Shown here one piece after another: positions 46,777 through 55,310 of a DNA stretch of 64,000 bases; the stretch's first letter is position 1; each line of letters begins with the position of its first letter. This stretch comes from AP-15 sp963818695 (GTDB lineage: Bacteria; Pseudomonadota; Alphaproteobacteria; ATCC43930; CGMCC-115725). Under the pieces are notes generated by a model, which worked only from the letters and a program-made list of their open reading frames with translations, made no database searches and had not been told where the DNA came from. The stretch is from positions 868,001-932,000 of the forward strand of contig CAWFTG010000009.1 of the NCBI GenBank assembly GCA_963818695.1. Direction: 5' to 3'. Both the position numbers and the translations under genes were made by a program.

Positions 46777-47112
46777 TCACTCCTTCTCACCCGTGGAGGA
46801 GGAGGCAGGGACCACGATGGATATTTCAGCGCCCTCGATCAAAAACACGCGACCCTGCGAGGCTGACAACCGCGCGCTCAATGCAGGTTGATATTCCTCG
46901 GACCGGTACCACTGCCGGGCTGCGTCGGCGGTTGCAAATTCGATAATGAATATCCGCTCTGGCATTGGACCGCCTTCGAGCAGATCGATTTTGCCGCCCC
47001 CGGCGACTACACGGCCGCCAAATCGGGCGATCGTCGCTAAAGCTTGCGGCACATGCGCCTGATACGTGAGGGGGTCCGTGATGTTGATATCGCCGACGAC
47101 ATAGGTGGGCAT
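46777..47112 (-). CDS. DUF1330 protein
   Basis: 111-residue DUF1330 (ferredoxin-like, dimeric alpha-beta barrel) protein: MPTYVVGDINITDPLTYQAH, FGGRVVAGGGKIDLLEGG, RIFIIEFATADAARQWYRSE and YQPALSARLSASQGRVFLIE match the family well. ATG at 47112 with GGAG 7 bases upstream. Members are often linked to catabolic clusters, but no reaction is established. First gene of the minus-strand catabolic run if transcription reads into the dehydrogenases. Confidence 0.9.
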   Translation of the reverse strand: MPTYVVGDINITDPLTYQAHVPQALATIARFGGRVVAGGGKIDLLEGGPMPERIFIIEFATADAARQWYRSEEYQPALSARLSASQGRVFLIEGAEISIVVPASSSTGEKE

Positions 47113-47341
47113 GATACGCTCCGTGATGAGCGGACAGTCTGTCGCAAACCCCTGGGGCGCCGCAACCACTCGGAACCCGTGGTAAGAACTGTGGAGCCGC
47201 CGAGGATTCACGTTAATCTCGGCATGGAACCGGAGCGCGGGGCCCGCCGTGCCGCCACCCGTCGTCTCGCCGCCATTCGCTGCTCGCGCCCGATGGGGGC
47301 GGACGAGTGTGCAGCAGCCTTCGAAGTAGGGAACGAACGAC

Positions 47342-48160
47342 ATGTTGATCGTTGATGCGCAGGTTCACATTTGGGGCGCCGATACGCCGGGGCGGCCATG
47401 GCCGGCCGGCCGCAGCGCTCCGCATCGGGCGCAGCCCTTCTCGAAGGACGACCTGCTGAAGGAGATGGATGCGGCCGGAGTGGCGCGGGTCGTGATCGTG
47501 CCGCCCTCATGGGAGGGCGATCGCAACGATCTGGCGCTGGGAGCGGCGCGCCTCCATCCCGGCCGCCTTGCAGTGATGGGCCGGCCGCCGGCGGCGGCTC
47601 GCTCGCTGAGCGATTGGCGCGATCAGCCGGGCATGCTCGGTCTCAGGGTCACATCGAACACCGCCGAGGCACGTGCCTTGTTCGACGATCCGGGCGGCTG
47701 GGTGTGGAACGAGGCGGAGCGCGCCCGGCTCCCAGTTATGATCTCGCCGTCAGGCTTGCTGCCACAGGTCGACCGCATTGCCGGGCTTCATCCCGAACTC
47801 AAGCTCGTCATCGACCATCTGGCGCTGCTGCGGGCGAAGGATAATGCCGCGTTCGACGATTTGCCGAAGCTGTTGCATTTGGCGCGGCTGCCCAATGTCG
47901 CGGTGAAAGCCTCGGCGCTGCCGGCCTATTCGAGCCACGATTACCCCTATTACAATTTGCACCCCTACTTGCGGCGCGTGTTCGACGCCTTTGGCCCGCG
48001 CCGGATGTTCTGGGGCACCGATTTGACCCGGCTGCCGTGCACCTACGGCCAGGCGATTACTTTGTTCACCGAGGAGTTGCCGTGGCTTTCGGCGGCAGAC
48101 CAAGAGTGGGTGATGGGGCGGGCTATCTGCGAGTGGCTCGGCTGGCCACTGTCAGGGTAA
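47342..48160 (+). CDS. Amidohydrolase-2 family hydrolase
   Basis: 272-residue TIM-barrel metal hydrolase or decarboxylase of the amidohydrolase-2 family. It begins MLIVDAQVHIWGADTPGRPW, with a single His in the place of the usual HxH; LKLVIDHLALL and MFWGTDLTRLPCTYGQAITL (Asp on the last strand) are conserved. Such enzymes hydrolyse lactones or decarboxylate aromatic acids; the substrate is unknown here. It is divergent from the DUF1330 gene and converges on the CoA-transferase gene. Confidence 0.88.
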   Translation: MLIVDAQVHIWGADTPGRPWPAGRSAPHRAQPFSKDDLLKEMDAAGVARVVIVPPSWEGDRNDLALGAARLHPGRLAVMGRPPAAARSLSDWRDQPGMLGLRVTSNTAEARALFDDPGGWVWNEAERARLPVMISPSGLLPQVDRIAGLHPELKLVIDHLALLRAKDNAAFDDLPKLLHLARLPNVAVKASALPAYSSHDYPYYNLHPYLRRVFDAFGPRRMFWGTDLTRLPCTYGQAITLFTEELPWLSAADQEWVMGRAICEWLGWPLSG

Positions 48161-48176
48161 ACCCGGCCGCGCTCTT

Positions 48177-49307
48177 TCAGGCGATCACCTTGGCTTGGCG
48201 GAGTTCTTTCAGGGTTGTGGAGTCATAATCCAACAGCCGAGAGAGCACCTCGTCGGTATGTTGACCCGGCGTAGGGACGGGGCCGACACGGCCGGGGGTC
48301 TTCGACATTTTGATCGTCGCGCCGGGGAGGTACATTTCGCCGGCGACCGGGTCCGCCATCTTGACCAGCATTTCGCGTTCCCAGAGATGCGGATCGACCG
48401 CGACCTGCGGGATTGTCTTCACCGGCGCCACCGGGATCTCGGCCTCGAGCAGGGTATTGACGATATGGTCGACGGTGTTCTCGGCGCACCACGCCTCGAC
48501 CGCCTTGCGGCGCGCGTCGCCGCGGCCGACCCGACTGGTCCACCCCGAGGCCGCGGCCTCCTTGTTGCCGGTCGCGATCTGCATGAGGCGGGTCGCCATC
48601 GCGCTGCCGGAGGCGGAGATGACGACATGACCGTCCTTCGCCTTGAAGGGCGGCCGGCCGGCTTCGCCACCCTCCTCGCCGGTCGCGAGATAGTAGGAGG
48701 TCGGGATCTCGACCATCGTCAGCGCCGAATCCATCAGGCAGCAATCGACCAGCTGGCCTTCGCCGGTGCGGTCGCGGTGGTGCAGCGCAGCTAATGTGCC
48801 GATTGTCGCGTGCAATGAGGTGTAGCGGTCGACCAGCGAGGTCGCCGCGCCGAGCGGCGTTCCGACCGGCGCGCCGGTCAATGACATCAGCCCGCTCATC
48901 GCCTGGCCGAGCGGGTCGAAGGCCGGACGCTCACGATAGGGCCCGTATTGCCCGAACCCAGAGACCGAGGTGAGAATGATGTCCGGCTTCAGCGCGCGCA
49001 GCTCGTCGTAGCCGAACCCCATCTTCTCCATTGTGCCGGGACGGAAATTTTCGAGCACCACATCGGCGGTCGGCACCAGCGCGGCGAAGACCTCCTTCCC
49101 TCTCGGCGTGCGCAAATCGAGGCAAAGGCTTTTCTTGCCGCGGTTATAGACCGAGAAGTAGACGCTCTGGCCGCGCACCAGCGGCTCCGACCGCCTCGTT
49201 TCCTCGCCGCCCAATTTTTCGATCTTGATGACCTCGGCGCCGAGGTCGGAGAGGATCATGCCGCCGCGCGGCCCCGCCTGATACCGGGCCAGTTCGAGCA
49301 CCCGCAC
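48177..49307 (-). CDS. Class III (CaiB/BaiF) CoA-transferase, start region frameshifted
   Basis: Family III CoA-transferase, moving CoA between acids, 376 residues from GTG at 49307. RVLELARYQAGPRGGMILSD, LGAEVIKIE, VYFSVYNRGKKSLCLDLRTP, VLENFRPGTMEKMGFGYDEL and RPAFDPLGQAMSGLMSLTG (with the catalytic Asp) are all present. The natural start is almost surely ATG at 49329-49327, which has GGAGGTGG upstream and would read MARALEGVRVLEL, but a C run at 49319-49322 (four instead of three on the plus strand) puts that ATG out of frame. As written, translation would need the GTG at 49307, which has no ribosome site of its own. Confidence 0.9.
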   Translation of the reverse strand: MRVLELARYQAGPRGGMILSDLGAEVIKIEKLGGEETRRSEPLVRGQSVYFSVYNRGKKSLCLDLRTPRGKEVFAALVPTADVVLENFRPGTMEKMGFGYDELRALKPDIILTSVSGFGQYGPYRERPAFDPLGQAMSGLMSLTGAPVGTPLGAATSLVDRYTSLHATIGTLAALHHRDRTGEGQLVDCCLMDSALTMVEIPTSYYLATGEEGGEAGRPPFKAKDGHVVISASGSAMATRLMQIATGNKEAAASGWTSRVGRGDARRKAVEAWCAENTVDHIVNTLLEAEIPVAPVKTIPQVAVDPHLWEREMLVKMADPVAGEMYLPGATIKMSKTPGRVGPVPTPGQHTDEVLSRLLDYDSTTLKELRQAKVIA

Positions 49308-49421
49308 ACCCTCGAGGGCCCCGAGCCATCGACCACCTCCTTAAACCTGCGTCAGCGGTTGAGTGAACACCTGCTCCCGCGTAGTGTCAAACGATCGACC
49401 GAGCCGCGAAGGAGGGCAGCA

Positions 49422-50184
49422 ATGGCCTATGAGTGTATTTTGACCGACCGTTTCGACGCGGTTGCCGTGATCACGCTCAATCGCCCGGACAAGCTCAACG
49501 CCTTGAGCTTTCCGCTGGTCCGCGAACTCGACGAGGCTCTGACCCAATACGAAGCGGACGACGGCATCAAGACCGTGATCCTGACCGGCGCGGGGGACCG
49601 GGCGTTTTCCGCCGGTGCGGATATCCATGAAATGGCCGGGCTGAGCTCAGAGGAATTGGCCACTCGCGGCGAGGTGCGCGGCCGCGCTACTTGGCACATC
49701 GCGAATTTCGCCAAGCCGCTGATCGGCGCGATCAACGGACTTGCTTATGGCGGCGCTGCGCTGTTGAGCTCGACCCTCGATCTGCGGATCGGTTGCGAGC
49801 GCACTGCGTTTCGTTTCCTGGCGGCGAGTTATGGCCGGGTTAATTCCAGCTGGTCGTTGCCGCTGTTGGTCGGCCTGCCGAAGGCTAAGGAACTGCTCTA
49901 TACCGGACGGATCGTCACCTTCCGAGGAGGCGGAGCGCATCGGGCTGCTCAACCAGGTCGTCCCCGCCGCACGCCTGCTCGATACCTGCCTCGAGATCGG
50001 GCAGATGATCGCCAAGAACGACGCACGCATGGTGCAGGGCCTGAAGCGCCTGCTGCACGAGCAGATCGGCATGGGCTGGCACGAGCGCTACGACAATGAA
50101 GAGCAAGCGCGCGGCACCTGGCTGGCCGCCGGCCACCCGCGCGAAGGCTTCAAGGATTTCCTCGACCGCAAGCCACCAAGTTAG
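49422..50184 (+). pseudogene. Enoyl-CoA hydratase, frameshifted
   Basis: Crotonase-family hydratase. ATG at 49422 follows GGAGGG. ITLNRPDKLNALSFPLVREL, GDRAFSAGADIHEMAGLS (first oxyanion segment) and KPLIGAINGLAYGGAALLSS (second) are clear. After LPKAKELLYTGRIVT one T is extra (49920-49921, ccttccg instead of cctccg); the corrected continuation is SEEAERIGLLNQVVPAARLL to HPREGFKDFLDRKPPS. Corrected length about 253 residues. The stop overlaps the converging phosphoesterase stop in a shared TTAG. Confidence 0.87.
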
Positions 50185-50765
50185 GCGCGGAGTTCCGGGT
50201 AATCGGTCACGACGACTTCTTCGCTGACGGTGTCGAGCATGGCGCAGCTCAATTGGCGGCTGTTGCCTTGGTCGCGCGCTTCGCCGGCAGAGCCCGGGTT
50301 GATCACCAGCACCCTGCCGACGCGGCGCACCAGCTGATGGTGGGTATGGCCGTAGAGCACGAAGTCCGCTTCGGCCTCGCCGAACCGCGCCAGCAGGGAA
50401 TCGTGCGGGTATACGTACGCCCCTTGCGGCTCCCATGGGGTCGAGTGGACGAGGAGCAGCTTCTTTCGGCCGACACTCAGCTCGAGCCGCTTGGGTCGCT
50501 CGGCGAGCCACTGCAGCAGCGAATGGTCGATCCAGTCAGGCTGACGGGCGCGGGCACCGTGCGGGCCGAGAAAACCCTCCTCGTGATTACCGAGAATAGT
50601 ATGGACGCCGCGGTCCCTCAGAAGGCGGACGACCTCGTTCGAAAAGCGGTATTCGTAGATGCTGTCGCCGAGGCAGATCAGCTCATCGGCATCGCCGAGT
50701 ATTTCGAAGGCCCGCTGCAAGCCGGCGTGATTGCAGTGCACGTCCGAGACGATGCCGATCTTCAA
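50181..50765 (-). CDS. Metallophosphoesterase (YfcE/MJ0936-like)
   Basis: 194-residue calcineurin-like phosphoesterase. IGIVSDVHCNHAGLQRA (D-x-H), ICLGDSIYEY (GD), TILGNHEEGF (GNHE), LLVHSTPW and VLYGHTHHQLVRRVGRVLVI (GHTH) give the complete metal site; NPGSAGEARDQ is also typical. The start is TTG at 50765, forming a TTGA overlap with the stop of the MaoC gene, which suggests coupled translation; no ATG is available before the first motif. Substrate unknown. Confidence 0.88.
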   Translation of the reverse strand: MKIGIVSDVHCNHAGLQRAFEILGDADELICLGDSIYEYRFSNEVVRLLRDRGVHTILGNHEEGFLGPHGARARQPDWIDHSLLQWLAERPKRLELSVGRKKLLLVHSTPWEPQGAYVYPHDSLLARFGEAEADFVLYGHTHHQLVRRVGRVLVINPGSAGEARDQGNSRQLSCAMLDTVSEEVVVTDYPELRA

Positions 50766-51241
50766 GATCGGCTCCGGCGGGCGATGATGTTCATCGGCTT
50801 CAGGCTCATGACGACCCTTCCGTCCTGGTTCAGCACCTCGATCAGGGTGCGCACCATGCCCCGGTCGGGTTTTGAACGCGAGGGCGTGGCTTCGAGCACC
50901 GACACCCGGATGCGCAATACGTCCCCGGGCCGAACCGGGTGCAGCCAACGCAACTCGTCGATGCCGGGCGAGGCGAGGCTCGCCCCCTTCGGCAGAAAAT
51001 TGTCCGCGAGGAGTCGCATCATTATCGCGCCAGTATGCCAGCCGCTGGCGATCAGGCCGCCAAAGCGGCCGCGCCGTGCCGCCTCAGGGTCGACATGCAT
51101 GTCCTGCCGGTCGAAGCGGCGGGCAAAGTCGAGGATTTCGGCCTCGTCGACCCGGATCTCCCCGTACTCGAAGACGGCGCCCGAAACGTAGTCTTCGAAA
51201 TAGCGGTCTCCGGCTGAAACTGGAAGCTGCGATGAATGCAT
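50762..51241 (-). CDS. MaoC-family (R)-hydratase-like dehydratase
   Basis: 159-residue hot-dog-fold MaoC dehydratase. YFEDYVSGAVFEYGEIRVDE at the start, then DFARRFDRQDMHVDPEAARR with the catalytic Asp and His region, FGGLIASGWHTGAIMMRLLA (hydratase-2 loop), and DELRWLHPVRPGDVLRIRVS. It would hydrate or dehydrate an enoyl-CoA. Its downstream partner is the phosphoesterase (4-base overlap). Confidence 0.9.
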   Translation of the reverse strand: MHSSQLPVSAGDRYFEDYVSGAVFEYGEIRVDEAEILDFARRFDRQDMHVDPEAARRGRFGGLIASGWHTGAIMMRLLADNFLPKGASLASPGIDELRWLHPVRPGDVLRIRVSVLEATPSRSKPDRGMVRTLIEVLNQDGRVVMSLKPMNIIARRSRS

Positions 51242-51259
51242 TACCCGCCCGCCTCGTTA

Positions 51260-51362
51260 CGTCACGGCCGGGCTTGACCCGGCCGTCTCCGCCTGCATTA
51301 CATCAAGCCAGCGAAAAAGTCGTGGATGCGCGGGTCAAGCCTGGTCAAGCCCACGCATGACG
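51260..51362. repeat. Dispersed double-hairpin repeat upstream of GMC gene
   Basis: cgtcacggccgggcttgacc followed by cggccg at the left and gggtcaagcctggtcaagcc followed by cacgcatgacg at the right, a larger and more degenerate version of the unit at 29066-29126. It lies between divergent genes, 24 bases before the GMC oxidoreductase ATG. Confidence 0.75.
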
Positions 51363-51385
51363 AGACGGGCCCGAAGGGGAGGGAG

Positions 51386-53089
51386 ATGACCCACGATTAC
51401 ATCATCGTCGGCGGCGGGTCGGCTGGGTCGGTCATGGCCAACCGGCTTTCCGCCAAAAGCAGCAACAAGGTATTACTGTGCGAGGCCGGCCAAGACACGC
51501 CGCACGGCAAGGTGCCGCCCGAGATCCTCGACAGCTACCCCGGCACGGCCTATTTCGACCCGCGCTTTCACTGGACCGAGCTCAAGGTCCACACCGAGGT
51601 CATCTCGCACAACCGCCCCGAGGAGAACCGGCCGCCCTTGCGCAAATACGAGCAGGCGCGGGTGCTCGGCGGCGGCTCCTCTATCAACGGCCAGCTCGCC
51701 AACCGCGGCGCGCCGACCGATTACGACGAATGGGAGGCGCGCGGCGCCACAGGGTGGAACTGGAACGCGGTGCTGCCCTATTTCAAAAAAGTCGAACGCG
51801 ATATGGATTTCGACGGGCCGTGGCACGGCAAGGATGGCCGCATCCCGGTCCGCCGCATCTTTCCGGATTTGTGGAACGGCCACGCCAAGGCGGTCGCCAA
51901 AGCGTTCGAGGCCTCCGGTTTCCCGTTCATTCAAGACCAGAATGCCGAGTTCAAGGACGGCTATTTCCCGATCACGATCTCGAACCTCTACGATCGCCGC
52001 GTCTCGGCGGCGATCGGCTATCTCGACCCGGGTACGCGGCTGCGCACCAACCTGACGATCTCGCCCTTGACGCAGGTCGAGCAGCTCCTGTTCGAGGGCA
52101 CGCGCTGTGTCGGGGTGCTGGCGCTCGTCGACGGCAAAGAGACCGAGTTTCGTGGTAATCAGGTGATCGTGTCCTCCGGCGCGATCCATTCACCGGCGCA
52201 CCTGCTGCGTGCCGGGATCGGGCCCGCCGGTCATCTGCACGACCTCGGGATCGAGGTCGTCGCGCACGTGCCGGGTGTCGGTCAACGCCTGATGGACCAC
52301 CCGTCAATCTCGGTGTCTTCCTTCATCAAGCCCGATAGCCGCCTCAACGGCCTGACCCGGCGCCATATTCTGCTTGCGTTGCGCTACTCGTCGGGGATCG
52401 GCGGCGCGCCGCCGGGGGACATGTTTGTCGCCGGAGTCAGCAAATCAGCCTGGCATGCCGTCGGCGAGCAGATCGGGTCGCTGCTCGCCGCCGTGTACAA
52501 GACGTTTTCGGAAACCGGGCAGGTCAAGCTCGCCTTGCGCGACTGGCGGGCCGAGCCGATCGTCGAGTTCAACCTGTTGTCCGACCGACGGGACCTCGAC
52601 CGGCTGATGGACGCTTTTCGGCGGCTCGGCGCGATGCAGATCAGCGCCGCGCTGCGCGAGGCGACCAGCGATCCTTTCCCGGCGAGCTACACCGAGCGGG
52701 TCCGCAAGATCGGCGTCGTCAGCCCCAAGAACAAAATGATCACCGACGTCATCGCCAAACTCTTGGACGGCCCGCCTTGGCTGCGGCGCATGATGATCGA
52801 GAAGGTCATCGTCGAGGGCTATCGCTTCGACGAGTTGATGCGCGACGACGACGCTCTCGAGGACTTCATTCGCAAGGCGGCGATCGGGGTGTGGCACGCC
52901 ACCTGCACCTGTCGCATGGGATCCGACGACGATCCGATGGCGGTAACCGACAATCAGGGCCGCGTCCGGGGGGTCAGCGGGCTGCGCGTCGTCGACGCCT
53001 CGCTCTTTCCGACCGTGCCCTGCGCCAACACCAATTTCCCGACCCTAATGACCGCCGAGAAAATCGCCGACATGATGCTCGCTCAATGA
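51386..53089 (+). CDS. GMC-family FAD-dependent oxidoreductase
   Basis: Glucose-methanol-choline family alcohol oxidoreductase, 567 residues. N-terminal FAD site DYIIVGGGSAGSVMANRLS (residues 4-22); LGGGSSINGQLANRGAPTDY is the GMC-1 signature; VIVSSGAIHSPAHLLRAGIG is GMC-2; the catalytic His is in GVWHATCTCRMG (about 508-519) and the C-terminus VVDASLFPTVPCANTNFPTL closes the FAD site. ATG at 51386 has GGGGAGGG upstream. Oxidises an alcohol, substrate unknown; the mixed cluster around it suggests an early step of a carbon-source pathway. Confidence 0.94.
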   Translation: MTHDYIIVGGGSAGSVMANRLSAKSSNKVLLCEAGQDTPHGKVPPEILDSYPGTAYFDPRFHWTELKVHTEVISHNRPEENRPPLRKYEQARVLGGGSSINGQLANRGAPTDYDEWEARGATGWNWNAVLPYFKKVERDMDFDGPWHGKDGRIPVRRIFPDLWNGHAKAVAKAFEASGFPFIQDQNAEFKDGYFPITISNLYDRRVSAAIGYLDPGTRLRTNLTISPLTQVEQLLFEGTRCVGVLALVDGKETEFRGNQVIVSSGAIHSPAHLLRAGIGPAGHLHDLGIEVVAHVPGVGQRLMDHPSISVSSFIKPDSRLNGLTRRHILLALRYSSGIGGAPPGDMFVAGVSKSAWHAVGEQIGSLLAAVYKTFSETGQVKLALRDWRAEPIVEFNLLSDRRDLDRLMDAFRRLGAMQISAALREATSDPFPASYTERVRKIGVVSPKNKMITDVIAKLLDGPPWLRRMMIEKVIVEGYRFDELMRDDDALEDFIRKAAIGVWHATCTCRMGSDDDPMAVTDNQGRVRGVSGLRVVDASLFPTVPCANTNFPTLMTAEKIADMMLAQ

Positions 53090-53102
53090 CGAAGACCACA
53101 CT

Positions 53103-53132
53103 CGTCGTCCCCGCGGAAGCGGGGACCCAGGG
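53103..53132 (+). repeat. Palindromic repeat, left copy
   Basis: cgtcgtccccgcggaagcgg followed by ggacccaggg. The same unit, inverted, is at 53441-53472. Repeats of this kind (CGTC-TTCCCGCGNAAGCGGGNAC-CCAG) are widespread in alphaproteobacteria. The inner part forms a hairpin (ccccgc/gcgggg). Confidence 0.82.
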
Positions 53133-53146
53133 TCCTATATCCGCAA

Positions 53147-53433
53147 GTGACTGAGAAGCGACCTTGCGTCTACATCCTCGCAAGCCAGCGCAACGGTACC
53201 CTATATCACTTCCGATCTTGCTTGCCGTGTTTGGCAACATTGATCGGAGGCTGTTGGAGGATTTGTTCAGCGGTACTGCGTGCACCTTTTAGTCATTGCC
53301 GAATTCCACGAGACGATGGCCGATGCGATCCTTCGTGAGAAGCGCATCAAGAAGTGGCGCCGTGTCTGGAAGCTAGAATTGATCGAGCGTGAATCCGCGA
53401 TGGCGGGACCTGTACGACCAAGTGCTACAATAG
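53147..53433 (+). pseudogene. GIY-YIG nuclease remnant between inverted repeats
   Basis: Decayed single-domain GIY-YIG protein. GTG at 53147 starts CVYILASQRNGTLY, the family's first strand, but the GIxVTSDL segment is damaged near 53203-53212. In another frame the middle is SDLACRVWQH, then a TGA (53245-53247), then SEAVGGFVQRYCVHLLVIAE, and the C-terminal half, ADAILREKRIKKWRRVWKLE, is well conserved; a last shift gives NPRWRDLYDQVLQ and TAG at 53431. At least two frame changes and one stop make it non-functional. It lies exactly between two inverted copies of a palindromic repeat. Confidence 0.75.
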
Positions 53434-53440
53434 CCGTGGG

Positions 53441-53472
53441 CCCTGGGTCCCCGCTTTCGCGGGAACGACGAG
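53441..53472 (-). repeat. Palindromic repeat, right copy (inverted)
   Basis: ccctgggtccccgctttcgc followed by gggaacgacgag, the reverse complement of the unit at 53103-53132 with a few differences. The two frame the GIY-YIG remnant. Confidence 0.82.
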
Positions 53473-53516
53473 GATAGTGTCAGTTCCTTCTGAAGTGGTC
53501 ATTGAGGGAGAAAGCG

Positions 53517-54530
53517 ATGCGCTTCGGGATCTTCGACCATCTGGACGACAGCGGTCTTCCATTGACCCGGCATTTCGAGGCGCGGCTGAAGCTCATCGAG
53601 GCGTATGATCGTGCCGGGTTCTATGGCTATCACCTGGCCGAGCACCACAACACACCGCTCGGCTACGCGCCGTCGCCGGGCATCTTCCTCTCGGCCGTCG
53701 CGCAACGCACAAAGCAGCTGCGGTTCGGCCCGATGGTCTACCTGCTGCCGCTCTACCATCCGCTGCGGCTGATCGACGAAATCTGCATGCTCGATCAGAT
53801 GAGCGGCGGGCGCTTCATGTATGGGGTCGGACGCGGCATCTCGCCGGTCGAGGTCGGCTTTTACGGCATCGATTTCGCAACGGGGGCGGAGCAGTTCCGC
53901 GAGGCCTTCGACGCCATCCGTATCGGTTTGACCGAAGAAAAGCTGACTTATCACGGCAAGTTTTACGATTTCGACGATGTGCCGATCGCGATGAAGCCAT
54001 TTCAGAAGCCGTATCCGGAGCTTTGGTATGGGCTCGGCAACCCGGCGAGCATTCCCTGGGCTGCGGCGAACGCCGCCAACACGGTGACCCGCCGACCTCC
54101 AGAGCAGGTGCGTGCGATCGTCGACAGCTATCGCGCCGAATGGAAAAAGCTTGGCCGTTCCGAGGATGAGTTGCCGCTGCTCGGCGTCAACCGCCACATC
54201 ATTATCGCCGACACCGAAGCCGAGGCGCTCGAAACAGCGCGACGCGGCTATCCGGCGTGGCGGCATCACATGGGCTTGTTGTGGCATCAATACGGCGTGC
54301 CGTTTCCGCTCGAGGCGGCATTGCCCGAAGATTGGGGCGTCCTGCAAAAGAACGGCGATGCCATCGCCGGTACTCCGGCTCAAGTTGGTGACTACATCGC
54401 CAGCGAAGTTCAAGCGACGGGCGTGAATTACTACGTCTGCGACTTCGCCTTCGGCACGATCAGCCAAGGCGAAGCCATGCGATCGGTCGAGCTGTTTACC
54501 CGGGAAATCATGCCGGCCTTCAAAATTTGA
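53517..54530 (+). CDS. LLM-class flavin-dependent oxidoreductase
   Basis: Luciferase-like monooxygenase fold, 337 residues. ATG at 53517 after GAGGGAGAAAGCG begins MRFGIFDHLDDSGLPLTRHF. AGFYGYHLAEHHNTPLGYAP and the substrate/FMN strands LRFGPMVYLLPLYHPLRLID and DQMSGGRFMYGVGRGISPVE are hallmarks. It uses reduced FMN or F420-like flavin from a separate reductase. The dienelactone hydrolase gene starts 12 bases downstream, so the two form an operon; together they could open a ring (Baeyer-Villiger-like oxidation, then hydrolysis), which is inference. Confidence 0.93.
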   Translation: MRFGIFDHLDDSGLPLTRHFEARLKLIEAYDRAGFYGYHLAEHHNTPLGYAPSPGIFLSAVAQRTKQLRFGPMVYLLPLYHPLRLIDEICMLDQMSGGRFMYGVGRGISPVEVGFYGIDFATGAEQFREAFDAIRIGLTEEKLTYHGKFYDFDDVPIAMKPFQKPYPELWYGLGNPASIPWAAANAANTVTRRPPEQVRAIVDSYRAEWKKLGRSEDELPLLGVNRHIIIADTEAEALETARRGYPAWRHHMGLLWHQYGVPFPLEAALPEDWGVLQKNGDAIAGTPAQVGDYIASEVQATGVNYYVCDFAFGTISQGEAMRSVELFTREIMPAFKI

Positions 54531-54542
54531 GGAGGACGATCG

Positions 54543-55205
54543 ATGGGTACAATGATCGAGTTTGGACGCCCTGACGGGGGCAAGACCAAGGGGTACCTGG
54601 CGACAGCCGGCCAAGGTCATCCAGGGATTGTCGTGATCCAGGAGTGGTGGGGTCTTAACGACCAAATTTGCGGGGTGGCCGACCGCTTCGCCCGAGCCGG
54701 TTACAACGCGCTGGCGCCCGATCTTTACAAGGGCCGCCTCACCACCCAGCCGGACGAAGCCAATCACCTGATGACCGGCCTGGATTTCTCCGACGCGACG
54801 CACCAGGACCTGCGCGGCGCCGCGCAGCACCTGCTAGCGCAAAGCGGCAGGGTGGCGGTGATGGGCTACTGCATGGGCGGAGCTTTGACCGTCGCTGCCG
54901 CCGTGCATGTGCCTGAATTCGCCGCCGGGGTGTGCTTTTACGGAATCCCGCCGAAGGCGTTCGCCGACCCCGCCAGGATCCGGATGCCGCTGCAAGGTCA
55001 TTTCGCCAACAAGGACGATTGGTGCACACCGGCGGCGGTCGACGATCTCGAAAAGACACTGAAGGCAGCCGGCGTCAGGCACGAGATCTACCGCTATGAC
55101 GCGGCGCATGCCTTTGCCAACGAACGCAGCGCGGCTTACGACGTCGCTTGCTCCAACCAGGCTTGGGAGCGAATGGCGGCATTCCTGGGCGCGCAAGTCG
55201 CCTAG
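54543..55205 (+). CDS. Dienelactone hydrolase family protein
   Basis: Alpha/beta hydrolase of the dienelactone hydrolase family, 220 residues. The catalytic Cys is in VAVMGYCMGGALT (about residue 111), IQEWWGLNDQICGVADRFAR supplies the conserved Glu that positions the nucleophile, and the His is in DAAHAFANERS (about residue 190). ATG at 54543 with GAGGAGGACG upstream. Same operon as the LLM gene. The real substrate may be a lactone or a dicarbonyl; the family is broad. Confidence 0.93.
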   Translation: MGTMIEFGRPDGGKTKGYLATAGQGHPGIVVIQEWWGLNDQICGVADRFARAGYNALAPDLYKGRLTTQPDEANHLMTGLDFSDATHQDLRGAAQHLLAQSGRVAVMGYCMGGALTVAAAVHVPEFAAGVCFYGIPPKAFADPARIRMPLQGHFANKDDWCTPAAVDDLEKTLKAAGVRHEIYRYDAAHAFANERSAAYDVACSNQAWERMAAFLGAQVA

Positions 55206-55310
55206 GAGCGAGCAAAAGTAGCGGGCGCGTTTTTGACGATTGCCAGCGCGTAATCGCACGGGAGGTGCCGACCGGTTGCAGCCGGTCCGGATGATGCGCG
55301 GAGGTCTTCA

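Noticed and set aside
53103..53472. CRISPR array
   Set aside because: Only two repeat units, in inverted orientation, with a gene remnant between them; no regular spacing.
53499..54830. 443-codon open frame on the minus strand
   Set aside because: It is the antisense shadow of the LLM oxidoreductase gene; its residues are rich in Arg/His/Pro and match no family, while the plus strand has clear motifs and a ribosome site.
55265..55290. Terminator in front of the sensor kinase
   Set aside because: The small hairpin gaccgg/ccggtc is not followed by a T run, and a ribosome site and ATG follow shortly after.
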